A stretch of 64,000 bases of DNA from Trinickia fusca. GTDB taxonomy: Bacteria > Pseudomonadota > Gammaproteobacteria > Burkholderiales > Burkholderiaceae. Below, piece by piece: positions 54,231-62,662 of the stretch (its first letter is position 1; each line of letters opens with the position of its first letter). Below the pieces are notes generated by a model. It was not told where the DNA came from, made no database searches, and was given only the letters and a program-made list of their open reading frames with translations. The stretch lies in assembly GCF_003628145.1 (NCBI RefSeq), contig NZ_RBZV01000004.1, forward strand, positions 358,998 to 422,997. Direction: 5' to 3'. The position numbers and the translations under genes were made by a program.

Positions 54231-54591
54231 ATAACCCGTACTCCTTGAGGATGGGCAACAACGCCTCGGGGGTCACGGGCTTGGCGACGAATGCAGCGGC
54301 GCCGAGCGAGCGCACGCGCTCCTGGGCAAGCGGCTGAACGTCGGCCGATACGACGATCACGAACGTATTGAGGTCTTCATGCTGAAGCGCCTCGAGCACC
54401 TGGTAGCCCGTCATGTCGGGCATGGTCAGGTCGAGAAACATTACCGAAGCTTTGCCGGCGCGATAGAGCGCGAGCGCCTCGCGCCCGTTCGACGCGTATG
54501 CGATGTCGACATTCCAATCGGCCGGCAAGGCTTTCGTCAGAACCTTCCGGGCAAGCAGGGAATCATCGGCGATCACAATCGGCAAAGGCAT
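54223..54591 (-). CDS. CheY-like single-domain response regulator
   Basis: 122 residues, receiver domain only. Acidic pocket D9-D10 (VIADDSLLARKVL), phospho-acceptor D54 in VMFLDLTMPDMTGY, and the lysine in AAFVAKPVTPEALL. No output domain, so it signals by binding a partner or by phosphate transfer. First gene of the operon with the CheC phosphatase and the PAS-GGDEF cyclase. A divergent hybrid kinase 510 bp away is a plausible phosphate donor, though unproven. Confidence 0.94.
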   Translation of the reverse strand: MPLPIVIADDSLLARKVLTKALPADWNVDIAYASNGREALALYRAGKASVMFLDLTMPDMTGYQVLEALQHEDLNTFVIVVSADVQPLAQERVRSLGAAAFVAKPVTPEALLPILKEYGLYA

Positions 54592-55101
54592 GGCAAGCGT
54601 GACGGAAAATCGGAATGGTCCAGATCGAGTTAACGGCAGCTCGGAATCCTTCTTTAGCGAGAAGCGAGCGTGTCAACAGGCTGCGGCGCGTTAGGCGGCA
54701 CCGCGTTCCGGGTGCGCCGGGCAGGCGCAAGAAGCGCGGCTCGCGCGCAATGACGTAACGCTTTCGATGCCTCACGATGCGCCTTTTTTCGCCAGCGCAT
54801 CTTGTCTCGTAAAAGTGAAGCGAAATTCTCTGATCAATCAGGCGGAAAATCAACTCTCCATTTTTCGATCACTCATCGAAACTTCGCCGCACCATAGGAT
54901 AAGAAGAAAGAAGACACACATTTTTTGATATGCGAGAGTGAATTTTACTTTTGTGTACGTTTGCGCTTCCGAATTCGTCGCTGTTTTGAATACCGGCTCC
55001 AGAAGGGGCCCGTGGTTCCGTGGCAGTCGACGCCAATCTCGCGATCAACTCGCTTATGATTGCTGCACGGCAATAGCCCTTCGATCGGAACGCCCCCCAC
55101 C
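54592..55101. other. Divergent intergenic region, AT-rich in the middle
   Basis: 510 bp between the response-regulator operon (-) and the hybrid kinase (+). I see no gene. The stretch 54890-54990 is much richer in A/T than its surroundings (AAGAAGAAAGAAGACACACA, ATTTTTTGATATGCGAG, AATTTTACTTTTGTG). It probably holds the promoters for both directions, perhaps with regulator sites. Confidence 0.5.
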
Positions 55102-57360
55102 ATGAAGCGTCACCGTCTCGACGAAGCAGAAGCGAATCGCGGAACCGCCGCGTGGCAAGACGACGCGGCGCTCCCCGCCGGTCCCGAACCTGATTTCGCC
55201 GTTCGCCGCGTCACGCTGATCGCGCTGCTCGCCGCCGCCATCGTGCTGCCGTGCGTCTATGCAGCCACGATGGCCTATTCGGACTTTCGCGCGCGCGTGG
55301 CGTCGGCCACCGATGCCACCGTCCGCACGGTGCGCATCGCCGAAGAACACGCATTGAAGGTCTTCGATCTCAACGAGACGCTCGATGCGCGTGTGAGCGA
55401 CCTCGTGCGCGGACTCGACAACGAGCGCATCCGCGCGGGCGAAGCCGACATTCACGACAAGCTCGTGCAAATCGGCGGCGGCTATCCGCAGGTCGCCTCG
55501 GTCTCCATCTTCGGACCCGAAGGCACGCTGCTCGCCAACAGCCGCTACTATCCGGCCCCGCATGCATCGATCGCCGGTCGCGACGATTTCGTCGGCATCC
55601 GCGGCGGCCGCATTCTCGAACACGTGTCCAAAGTGATGATCTGGCATGCGGGCAGCGGCGAAGCCGTGTTCAACACCGGCATGGCGCGCCGCAAAGCCGA
55701 CGCCTCGTTCGCCGGGCTCGTATCGGTCGCGCTAAAACGTTCGTACTTCGAATCGTTCTATCGCGAAGTGCTGGGCTCCGGCCGCGGCGCAATGACGATC
55801 GCGTTGCTGCGCGCCGACGGCGCCGTGCTCGCGTCGTATCCGCCGCAGCCCGATCAGCCCGAGCTGCCGCACGCGTTGGCATCGGCCCTCGATACCGGCA
55901 GCCGATTTGGCGTGCTTACGACGCATCCATCACACGAAGAGGGCAACGGCGAGATCGTCGCTTACCGGCGCGTCGGCTCGTATCCCGTCTACGTTTCGTG
56001 CGCGTATAGCGAAGCGGCGATCTGGGCCGACTGGTACAAGCGCGCCGCGATCTTCGCGGCCTCGATCTTTACGCCGTCGATCGTCCTATGGCTCGTACTC
56101 GCGCTGTCGTTGCGGCGCCTTTCCGCCGAAGAGCAGGCGTGGACCCGCTGGCAAGCCGAGGCGTCGATGCGACGCTCGATCGAATCGGCCTACCGGCAGG
56201 CGCGCAAGATGGAAGCGCTCGGCAATCTCGTCGGCAGCGTCGCGCACGACTTCAACAATCTTCTGACCATCGTGGCGACGAACGCGCAGATCGTGCGCTT
56301 GCGCGGCGCGGCCAATCTGGATCGCGAGATCAATGCGATCGAGCGCGCGCTCAAGAGCGGGCAGTCGCTCACGCGGCAGTTGCTCGGCGTCGCGCGCAAA
56401 CAGCCGTTGCGTAGCGAGACGATCGACCTCGCGCGCTGGCTGTCGGCCAGCCGCGAGTTGCTCAAGGCCTCGCTCGGCGCGAAAGTGAGCCTGGTCGTCG
56501 ACATCGGACACGACATCTGGCCCATCGAAGTCGACGGTGCCGAACTCGAACTCGCGCTGATCAACGTCGCCGTCAATGCACGCGACGCCATGCCGAACGG
56601 CGGACATTTCACGGTCCGCTCGAGCAACATGAAGCTCGAGCGCGAAAGCGGCTTCGCATTGACCGGCGAATTCGTACAGATCTCGCTCGAAGACACGGGT
56701 TCGGGCATGCCGCATGACGTGCTCGCTCACGCATTCGAACCGCTGTTCACGACCAAGCCGAAGGGGATGGGCACGGGGCTCGGGTTGCCGCAGGTATTCG
56801 CATTCTGCGAGCGTTCAGGGGGGCTGGCGACGATCGACAGCCTGCTCGGCGCGGGCACATCGGTGCGCCTCTACCTGCCACGCTCGCATGGGACGCCTGC
56901 GGCGGCCCCAGCCGCCAAGCCGCAGGATGCCTACCCGAGCGCCGTCACCGGCGGCCTGCGCGTCCTGCTCGTCGAGGACAACGACGAAGTCGCCGCTGGT
57001 ACCGAGGCGCTGTTGCGCATGATGGGCCATGACGTGACATGCTCGTTCAACGCCGATGCCGCCGTGCACATGATCGGCGGCGCCCAGAGCTTGTCGGAGG
57101 CGCCGTTCGACGTCGTTATTTCCGACATTCACATGCCTGGCGCCATGAACGGCATCGATCTTGCTGAAGCTGCTCAGGCGCTCGCGGTGCCGCTGCCCGT
57201 CATTCTCATCACCGGCTATGCGCAGGAGCTCGATCGGGCGCGGAATGCCAATGTCCGCGTGCTGTCAAAACCTTTCGATATCGCCCTGCTCGAGTCGATG
57301 CTGCAAACGATTCGACGCGAACGCGAACAGCGCACGCCAACGGCCGGCAAGGCGACGTGA
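55102..57360 (+). CDS. Hybrid sensor histidine kinase with C-terminal receiver
   Basis: 752 residues from the ATG at 55102; a TTG at 55060 is an alternative. A first membrane span (TLIALLAAAIVLPCVYAATM) and a second near residue 320 (AAIFAASIFTPSIVLWLVLA) enclose a dCache-like periplasmic sensor (VASVSIFGPEGTLLANSRYY, GRDDFVGIRGGRILEHVS). The phospho-accepting His382 is in VGSVAHDFNNLLTI, an HWE/His-box type common in hybrid kinases. ATPase boxes: NVAVNARDAMPNGG, LEDTGSGMP and KGMGTGLGLPQV. The receiver has D675 in VVISDIHMPGAMNG. Divergent from the CheY-CheC-cyclase operon. Confidence 0.94.
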   Translation: MKRHRLDEAEANRGTAAWQDDAALPAGPEPDFAVRRVTLIALLAAAIVLPCVYAATMAYSDFRARVASATDATVRTVRIAEEHALKVFDLNETLDARVSDLVRGLDNERIRAGEADIHDKLVQIGGGYPQVASVSIFGPEGTLLANSRYYPAPHASIAGRDDFVGIRGGRILEHVSKVMIWHAGSGEAVFNTGMARRKADASFAGLVSVALKRSYFESFYREVLGSGRGAMTIALLRADGAVLASYPPQPDQPELPHALASALDTGSRFGVLTTHPSHEEGNGEIVAYRRVGSYPVYVSCAYSEAAIWADWYKRAAIFAASIFTPSIVLWLVLALSLRRLSAEEQAWTRWQAEASMRRSIESAYRQARKMEALGNLVGSVAHDFNNLLTIVATNAQIVRLRGAANLDREINAIERALKSGQSLTRQLLGVARKQPLRSETIDLARWLSASRELLKASLGAKVSLVVDIGHDIWPIEVDGAELELALINVAVNARDAMPNGGHFTVRSSNMKLERESGFALTGEFVQISLEDTGSGMPHDVLAHAFEPLFTTKPKGMGTGLGLPQVFAFCERSGGLATIDSLLGAGTSVRLYLPRSHGTPAAAPAAKPQDAYPSAVTGGLRVLLVEDNDEVAAGTEALLRMMGHDVTCSFNADAAVHMIGGAQSLSEAPFDVVISDIHMPGAMNGIDLAEAAQALAVPLPVILITGYAQELDRARNANVRVLSKPFDIALLESMLQTIRREREQRTPTAGKAT

Positions 57361-57417
57361 ACCGCCTGCGGTCCGTTTTTTGCCGCGCGTCACAGTAACG
57401 GAATCGAGGAGAAAGCC

Positions 57418-58197
57418 ATGCAACACACTGTCATCGCATTCTTCGACACTTACGCCCTGGCCGAAGCAGCCCGCGACGCGCTGCTCGACGCAGGCCTCGC
57501 GCGTGAAGACATCACGTTGCAAATGCGCTGCGAGCCCACCTTTGCCAGCGATGCGACAGCGGCTGAGGATACGGGTCCGCGTCGCGAAGAAGGGCTCATC
57601 GCGAGCATCGAGCGCTTTTTCGAATCGCTGTTCGCCAACGCGCCCCCGCAACACGAAACCGCTCAATACGCGGAGGCCGTGCGGCGTGGCGCAGTGATGT
57701 TGAGCGTCGAGGCGGCAACCGACGCGCAGTGCGAACTCGCACGCGCCACGCTCGAGCGGACCGGCCCCATCGACATCGAGGCGCGCGCGGCCACGTGGCA
57801 TACGCCCAGTGACGACACGATGCGCGAGCACTCGCCACTCGAGGAGCTCGGATTGCGGCGCGGCGCAGCGAAACGCGAATCGGTGCGTTCGGCGGTGCGC
57901 ACGTACACGCGCATGTCCAACGCGCCGGTTGCCGAACCGAGCGCGGAACACCCGGAAAGCGAGGCGGCCGCCACGGCCGTAGCCGCGGGCTCGGCGCCAG
58001 GGATGGGGGCGGTGTTCACGGCGGGTTACGGCGATAGCGAACCCGCGCCTCCTGTGCGTCCCACTGCCGCCGGACAAGCCGATGCGCCCGCCGCCCCACC
58101 GTCGAAAGTGCCCGACGAATATCTGCAGGACGAGGAATTTCACGGCAATGGCAACGTCGATGGCGGCAGCGAAGGTGGCAAGACGCACAAACCGTGA
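57418..58197 (+). CDS. Conserved hypothetical protein
   Basis: 259 residues, with GAGGAG eight bases before the ATG. The N-terminus (about 1-125) is a small alpha/beta domain: MQHTVIAFFDTYALAEAARD, ALLDAGLAREDITLQMR, and RRGAVMLSVEAATDAQCELA, TLERTGPIDIEARAATWH, a duplicated pattern like that of general-stress or DUF1269-like proteins. The C-terminal half is low-complexity Ala/Pro/Glu with a glycine-rich tail (EEFHGNGNVDGGSEGGK). No signal or membrane span. It may respond to stress, but that is a guess from its shape. It ends convergent with the FMN reductase gene. Confidence 0.7.
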   Translation: MQHTVIAFFDTYALAEAARDALLDAGLAREDITLQMRCEPTFASDATAAEDTGPRREEGLIASIERFFESLFANAPPQHETAQYAEAVRRGAVMLSVEAATDAQCELARATLERTGPIDIEARAATWHTPSDDTMREHSPLEELGLRRGAAKRESVRSAVRTYTRMSNAPVAEPSAEHPESEAAATAVAAGSAPGMGAVFTAGYGDSEPAPPVRPTAAGQADAPAAPPSKVPDEYLQDEEFHGNGNVDGGSEGGKTHKP

Positions 58198-58208
58198 TCG
58201 ATGAAGCG

Positions 58209-58277
58209 TATGGCCGTCCGCCGATGTCGAGAGGTGGCGAGGCATCGACGGACGGCCGTAGCAGGCGCTATGCGCCT
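58209..58277. terminator. Large inverted repeat plus hairpin between convergent genes
   Basis: TATGGCCGTCCGCCGATG (58209-58226) pairs with CATCGACGGACGGCCGTA (58243-58260), 16 of 18 pairs, around a 16-base loop. A second perfect hairpin, AGGCGC-TAT-GCGCCT, follows at 58263-58277. They fill the whole space between the stops at 58197 and 58278. Likely a two-way transcription barrier; T-runs are absent. Confidence 0.6.
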
Positions 58278-58838
58278 CTATGAGCCCTTCTGCACGTGTC
58301 GTTTGACCCAGACCTCGAAACGCTCGACAAACGTCTGCAGAAACTTGCGCGTGTCGTCGTTGGCGATGTCGCCGTTCGCATCGAAAAAGCCTTCGGCGTA
58401 CTTGAGGAAGATCTCGGGCTGGCCGAGCGTCGGCACGTCGAGATAAGCGAGCACATTGCGCAAATGCTGCTGCGCGAGCGCCGTCCCCGTGGCGCCCAGC
58501 GAGATGCCGCAGACGGCGGCAGGCTTCTCCCTCCATGAGTTCGTGCCCCACGGACGCGAGCCCCAATCGATCGCATTCTTGAGCACGCCCGGCATCGAGC
58601 GGTTGTACTCGGGCGTCACGAACAGCAAGCCGTCGGCGGCTTCGATCTGACGCTTCAGGTTGCGTGCGACGTCGGGAAAATCGCCGTCATAGTCCTGGCT
58701 GTATAGCGGCAGCGTGCCGATGTCGAGAAACGAAAACTTGAACTCGGCACTCGCGAGCTTCGTCAGCGCATGCCCGAGGTGCTTGTTGAACGAATCGCGG
58801 CGCAGACTGCCCACGACGACTTCGATGTTGTAAGCCAT
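58278..58838 (-). CDS. NADPH-dependent FMN reductase (ChrR/YieF-like)
   Basis: 186 residues from the ATG at 58838, nine bases after AAAGGAG; the longer frame to 59033 is unsupported. Flavodoxin-like fold: VVVGSLRRDSFNKHLGHAL binds the FMN phosphate, then FLDIGTLPLYSQDYDGD, LFVTPEYNRSMPGVLKNAID and GISLGATGTALAQQHLRNVL. Family members reduce FMN, quinones, azo dyes or chromate with NADPH. A role in oxidative or metal stress fits the neighbouring metal-linked operon, but is inference. The promoter region contains a cluster of DnaA-box-like sites. Confidence 0.9.
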   Translation of the reverse strand: MAYNIEVVVGSLRRDSFNKHLGHALTKLASAEFKFSFLDIGTLPLYSQDYDGDFPDVARNLKRQIEAADGLLFVTPEYNRSMPGVLKNAIDWGSRPWGTNSWREKPAAVCGISLGATGTALAQQHLRNVLAYLDVPTLGQPEIFLKYAEGFFDANGDIANDDTRKFLQTFVERFEVWVKRHVQKGS

Positions 58839-59308
58839 TCCCTTCGCTCCTTTCGTTGTGACGTTGCAAACCACGACGCGGTAACGCATAAGGTTTTGCC
58901 GCTTTTCATGATAGGCGGCTCGCTCGCCGGCCGCTGGCCCGTTTTTGGCGAGCGTCCGGCCCGTTTTCCACGCAGCCCAGCTCCATGCAGGTGGGCCGTG
59001 GGTTTCGGCACGGCTTTCCACAACTTTTTCCACAGAAACTGTGGATAACTTGCCACTGACGGACTGCTCTTACGAATAGTCACATCCATGACGTTTGTGT
59101 GACGGCGACGAACTTCACATCCAATGCATCCACTCACGGTGGCGCCCGCGTATTACAGCGGGCAAGGGTCACGCGTGCGCCGGCATCGGCAGCGCAAGCC
59201 GGGCGAAAAAAAATTTCGACCGACCTGTCATATCGGCCAGCGTACGCCGACTCAAGCCTTCGAAGCCCAACCATCGGCTTCTTACTTTCAATCGAACAGG
59301 AGAGTCAC
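58839..59308. other. Divergent region with a DnaA-box cluster
   Basis: 470 bp between the FMN reductase (-) and the bufferin-type operon (+). No gene seen. At 59014-59048 lie CTTTCCACA, TTTTCCACA and a perfect DnaA box in reverse (TGTGGATAA, 59040-59048). The last two also form an inverted repeat, TCCACAG-AAA-CTGTGGA (59029-59045). Nearer the operon, the sequence CCGACC...CGTACG (about 59219-59246) could be an ECF-type promoter, at low confidence. Confidence 0.45.
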
Positions 59309-59554
59309 ATGAACAAGCAATGGATCGCCGCCGCAGCCTTCACCGCCGTTCTCGGTGCCACGCTCGCCACGCCCGTGCTCGCGGCCAGTCAGGAGAAGTG
59401 CTATGGCGTCGCCAAGGCCGGCCAGAACGACTGCAAGGGCAACAACCACTCATGCGCAGGCCAAGGGACGAAGGACATGGACAAGGGCGAATTCAAGCTC
59501 GTGCCCGCCGGCACCTGCACGAAGCTCGGCGGCTCGATGACGGCCGCCATGTAA
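59309..59554 (+). CDS. bufA1: DUF2282 bufferin-type RiPP precursor (BufA1-like)
   Basis: 81 residues from the ATG at 59309 (ACAGGAGAG seven bases before). Signal peptide to about residue 26 ([22 protein letters not shown]), then a short core with four cysteines, C31, C42, C49 and C70, in [24 protein letters not shown] and [11 protein letters not shown]. This is the DUF2282 pattern of bufferin precursors. In known bufferins the neighbouring MNIO enzyme converts core cysteines to thiooxazoles and the product binds copper in the periplasm. First gene of the six-gene operon. The gap to bufB is 81 bp. Confidence 0.9.
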   Translation: MNKQWIAAAAFTAVLGATLATPVLAASQEKCYGVAKAGQNDCKGNNHSCAGQGTKDMDKGEFKLVPAGTCTKLGGSMTAAM

Positions 59555-59635
59555 GTCCGAGCAAGTCGAGCGATGCGGCCGCACCATGCACCGCTACGTG
59601 CGGCCGCGCAACGCTTGCACAAAAGGGAGACCGAC

Positions 59636-60529
59636 ATGTCGACGGATTCGACGTCACACCTCGCCGCCGGGCTCGGCTTGCGCGGCCCGCACGTGGCTCA
59701 CGTGCTTGCCGAACGGCCGGCGATCGGCTGGTGGGAAGTGCACAGCGAGAACTACTTCGGCGGCGGCGAGCCTATCGCCGCACTCGAACGCGTGCGCGCG
59801 CATTATCCCGTCAGCCTTCATGGCGTCGGCATGGGACTCGGCAACACGGTCGCGCCCGATGCGCGTCATCTGGCGCAGCTCAAGGCACTTGTCGAACGCA
59901 TCGAGCCCGCGCTCGTGTCCGAGCACTTGTGCTGGAATCGTGGTGCAGGACGGTATTTCAACGATCTATTGCCGGTGCCGCGCATCGACGGCGCGATCGC
60001 ACGCATGGCCGAGCACATCGATCTCGTGCAAAACGCCCTCGGCAGACGGATCCTCATCGAAAACGTCTCGGCCTATGTGGCGTTCGAAAGGGAGTGCTTC
60101 AGCGAGGCGCACATGCTTGCCGAGCTGGTCGCTCGCACGGGTTGCGGCATCTTGCTCGACGTGAACAATCTGCATGTGAACGCGCTGAACCTGGGCGTCG
60201 ATCCTTGTCAGGAACTCGAACGGCTTGCGCCGGGCAGCGTCGGCGAAATTCATGTTGCAGGCTTCGAATGGCTCGACGACGTGGCCATCGATACCCATGG
60301 CGCGCCCGTCTGTGATGCCGTGTGGGCCCTGCTCGATGCGGCACTGTCGCGTTTCGGGCCGACTGCCGTGCTGCTCGAACGCGATACGAATCTGCCTGCG
60401 CTCGATGTGCTCGTCGGCGAGTACGAGCAACTGCGGCAACGCATGGCAACTACCTTGTCCCATGCGCGAGCAGATGCGGATGCGGACGCCGGCTCGGCGA
60501 CGGCGGCGAACGAGGAGATGCCAGCATGA
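59636..60529 (+). CDS. bufB: MNIO-family (DUF692) multinuclear iron enzyme (BufB-like)
   Basis: 297 residues from the ATG at 59636 (AAAGGGAG upstream). TIM-barrel metal-ligand motifs are in order: WEVHSENYFGGGEP, YPVSLHGVGMGLGNT, ALVSEHLCWNRGAG, RRILIENVSAYVAF, GCGILLDVNNLHVNALNLG, GEIHVAGFEWLDD, AIDTHGAPVCDAVW and VLLERDTNLPALD. These fit the histidine, aspartate and glutamate ligands of the iron cluster. MNIO enzymes oxidise precursor cysteines in RiPP synthesis. The C-terminal tail is Ala/Asp-rich (ADADADAGSATAAN). It overlaps bufC by four bases (ATGA). Confidence 0.94.
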   Translation: MSTDSTSHLAAGLGLRGPHVAHVLAERPAIGWWEVHSENYFGGGEPIAALERVRAHYPVSLHGVGMGLGNTVAPDARHLAQLKALVERIEPALVSEHLCWNRGAGRYFNDLLPVPRIDGAIARMAEHIDLVQNALGRRILIENVSAYVAFERECFSEAHMLAELVARTGCGILLDVNNLHVNALNLGVDPCQELERLAPGSVGEIHVAGFEWLDDVAIDTHGAPVCDAVWALLDAALSRFGPTAVLLERDTNLPALDVLVGEYEQLRQRMATTLSHARADADADAGSATAANEEMPA

Positions 60530-61275
60530 CGCTCTACGATCGCACGCTGGACGCGTTCGCCTCGGCGCTACTCGACGACGCCATTGAACCCGAAGGCGTC
60601 ACAGCTGCCACGCGCGCACAGCTCGATGTCTATCGCAACAATGTGCGGCTCAACCGCGTGGCCGCACTCGCCGATGCGTTTCCGAACGTCGTTGCGCTCG
60701 TCGGCATCGACTACTTTCGGGCGCTTGCGCAGGCTTATGTCATGGCGACGCCAGCAACGTCGGCCAATCTGCATGAGGACGGCGCCACGCTCGCCGACTT
60801 CATTCGCGGCTTCGGGCCAGCTGCCGATCTGCCGTATCTGGCCGACGTGGCCATCGTCGATTGGCGCATGCACTGCGCGTACTACGCGGACGACACCCAA
60901 CCACTCGACCCGTCGTCTGTCGTCGCGCTCGGGCCCGAGCGACTGGCCGCTGCATCGCTTCGTTTGATGCCGTCTGTCGGGCTCGTCCGTTCGCAAGCCT
61001 GGCCCATTGCCGACATCGTCGCGATGCATGAGGGCGGCCCTGTCGCGCAGCTCGATACGGGCGGTCAATCCGTCCTCGTGTGGCGTGAAGGGTTCGAGGT
61101 GCGCTGGCAAGCACTCGCGGATTCCGACGCCCGCGCATTCGATGCGTTATGCGCCGGCAGCTCGATTGAGACCGCATTCGCGTCGGCCGATGCGGATCCC
61201 AACTCGTTGCTCACACAACTATTTCGACACCGTCTCATCCGAGCTATTGAGGAGAATTGTCTTGAAAACGCTTAG
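60526..61275 (+). CDS. bufC: DUF2063 partner protein (BufC-like)
   Basis: 249 residues. N-terminal DUF2063 domain: ASALLDDAIEPEGV, RAQLDVYRNNVRLNRVAALA, DAFPNVVALVGIDYFRALAQ, GFGPAADLPYLADVAIVDWR. The C-terminal half contains GGQSVLVWREGFEVRWQAL. In MNIO systems it is the partner that binds the precursor peptide and delivers it to the enzyme. Its ATG overlaps the bufB stop and its end overlaps the DoxX start, so it is tightly coupled in the operon. Confidence 0.92.
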   Translation: MTLYDRTLDAFASALLDDAIEPEGVTAATRAQLDVYRNNVRLNRVAALADAFPNVVALVGIDYFRALAQAYVMATPATSANLHEDGATLADFIRGFGPAADLPYLADVAIVDWRMHCAYYADDTQPLDPSSVVALGPERLAAASLRLMPSVGLVRSQAWPIADIVAMHEGGPVAQLDTGGQSVLVWREGFEVRWQALADSDARAFDALCAGSSIETAFASADADPNSLLTQLFRHRLIRAIEENCLENA

Positions 61276-61723
61276 CAAGCTGCTGGGCCATCTGGATACG
61301 GTGGCATTCGCTGTGCAACCGCTGTTTGCGCTCGGTGTACGGCTATATCTGTTTCGCGTGTTTTTTCTGTCCGGGCTGACGAAGCTGAGGAGCTGGGACG
61401 CGACGCTTTATCTTTTTTCGAACGAATACCACGTCCCGGTGCTGCCGCCGGCTGTCGCGGCCGTCATGGGCGCGGGCGGCGAGTTGCTGTTTCCGATCCT
61501 GCTCGTACTGGGCTGGCAAGGGCGCTTCGCCGCAGCCGGATTATTCGTCGTGAATCTCGTCGCGGTGATGTCCTATCCGGGACTCGAGCCCGTGATGATC
61601 AAGGACCATGTCTTGTGGGCCGCGCTGATCGCGTACCTCTTCGTGCACGGCGTAGGACGATGGTCGCTCGATGCCTGGAGAGCGCATGTAACAGCAGCAG
61701 GAATGCAGGGGAAACGCGCTTGA
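61262..61723 (+). CDS. DoxX-family membrane protein
   Basis: 153 residues from a TTG at 61262 with GAGGAG eight bases before; the start lies inside the bufC 3' end. Four hydrophobic spans: LYLFRVFFLSGLTK, PPAVAAVMGAGGELLFPILL, FAAAGLFVVNLVAVMSYPGL and DHVLWAALIAYLFVHGVG. DoxX proteins are quinol/redox-linked inner-membrane proteins, and a DoxX gene is a usual companion of DUF692-DUF2063 genes (the gig genes of Cupriavidus are one case). A redox role in peptide maturation or secretion is plausible but unproven. Confidence 0.9.
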   Translation: MKTLSKLLGHLDTVAFAVQPLFALGVRLYLFRVFFLSGLTKLRSWDATLYLFSNEYHVPVLPPAVAAVMGAGGELLFPILLVLGWQGRFAAAGLFVVNLVAVMSYPGLEPVMIKDHVLWAALIAYLFVHGVGRWSLDAWRAHVTAAGMQGKRA

Positions 61724-62325
61724 CGTCTGGTCACACGATGTACGGCGATACCGCCTATCTTGCCGGGCTGCGACGCGATCTATTGCGATTCGCGCGCTTG
61801 CAGTTACGTGACTTGGCCGCAGCCGAGGACGCCGTGCAGGAAGCGCTCGCCGCGGCATGGTCCGGTGCGAACGCGTTCGAGGGACAATCCCAGCATCGCA
61901 CATGGGTGTTCGGCATCTTGCGACACAAGTTGATCGACGTGCTTCGTGGTCGCAAGCGCTCGATCAACGTATCGGCCCTCGAGACGGAATTGAGCGAAGC
62001 GGAGCTGCTCGACCAAATACTGTTTGCCGAGAACGGTCACTGGGCCTCACATGCGAAACCCAGTGCGTGGGTCACGCCGGAGACGGACTTGCAGCGGCGT
62101 CAGTTCTGGCGCCTCTTCGAAGCGTGTATGGAGCGACTGCCGGAGCAGATCGGACGCGTGTTCATGATGCGCGAATTTCTGGATTTCGACGTTGCGGAAA
62201 TTTGCGAAGAACTCGAACTGACCGCCAACCACTGCAGTGTGCTCATCTATCGCGCTCGTATGAAGTTGCGCACGTGTCTCTCGGAACAAGGCATGGGCCA
62301 CGAGGAGGCGTATGCACACGTGTAA
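61720..62325 (+). CDS. ECF-type RNA polymerase sigma factor
   Basis: 201 residues from a TTG at 61720 that overlaps the DoxX stop; an ATG at 61738 is an alternative. Region 2: RRDLLRFARLQLRDLAAAED, AVQEALAAAW, TWVFGILRHKLIDVLRGRKR. Region 4: CMERLPEQIGRVFMMREFLD and DVAEICEELELTANHCSVLI-YRARMKLR. It should direct transcription of its own operon in response to a signal, as in known bufferin loci, where ECF sigma factors respond to metal or oxidant stress. Overlaps the anti-sigma gene by 14 bp. Confidence 0.93.
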   Translation: MTSGHTMYGDTAYLAGLRRDLLRFARLQLRDLAAAEDAVQEALAAAWSGANAFEGQSQHRTWVFGILRHKLIDVLRGRKRSINVSALETELSEAELLDQILFAENGHWASHAKPSAWVTPETDLQRRQFWRLFEACMERLPEQIGRVFMMREFLDFDVAEICEELELTANHCSVLIYRARMKLRTCLSEQGMGHEEAYAHV

Positions 62326-62533
62326 GGTGATTACACACTTGTTGTCGGATGCGTTGGACAGGCCGCTTTCGATGCGAGAACAGCTCGCCGTGTTTGGCCA
62401 TTTGCCGATGTGCAGTGGGTGCCGTCGGTATCGCGAGCAAATCACGCTCATCCGAGAGGTGGCGCACGATTGGGCACAGGGCGTGATTGAGGACCCTGCG
62501 GGTCCGGACGACGAAGCGGGCACGGCTAGCTAA
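62312..62533 (+). CDS. Small zinc-finger anti-sigma-like protein
   Basis: 73 residues. C4, then H30-x3-C34-x2-C37 in FGHLPMCSGCRRYREQ, the zinc-binding anti-sigma signature. No membrane span, so it is a soluble cytoplasmic anti-sigma. Zinc-finger anti-sigmas of this kind often release the sigma when thiols are oxidised or metals displace zinc. The start lies inside the sigma gene, so the two are co-translated. It is the last gene of the operon. Very short anti-sigmas of this type are also found in other DUF692 loci. Confidence 0.85.
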   Translation: MHTCKVITHLLSDALDRPLSMREQLAVFGHLPMCSGCRRYREQITLIREVAHDWAQGVIEDPAGPDDEAGTAS

Positions 62534-62662
62534 GTCTGCTTGCCGGCCGCGTCGTTGAAATGCGAACGGTTGGCTTCTCGGCCTCGGGGCCTCTCGCTCT
62601 CGATTAGAGGGATGGCAAGCGAGCGGGGCGGGGTGCTCGCTCGTCGGTGTTCGTCGTCCTCG

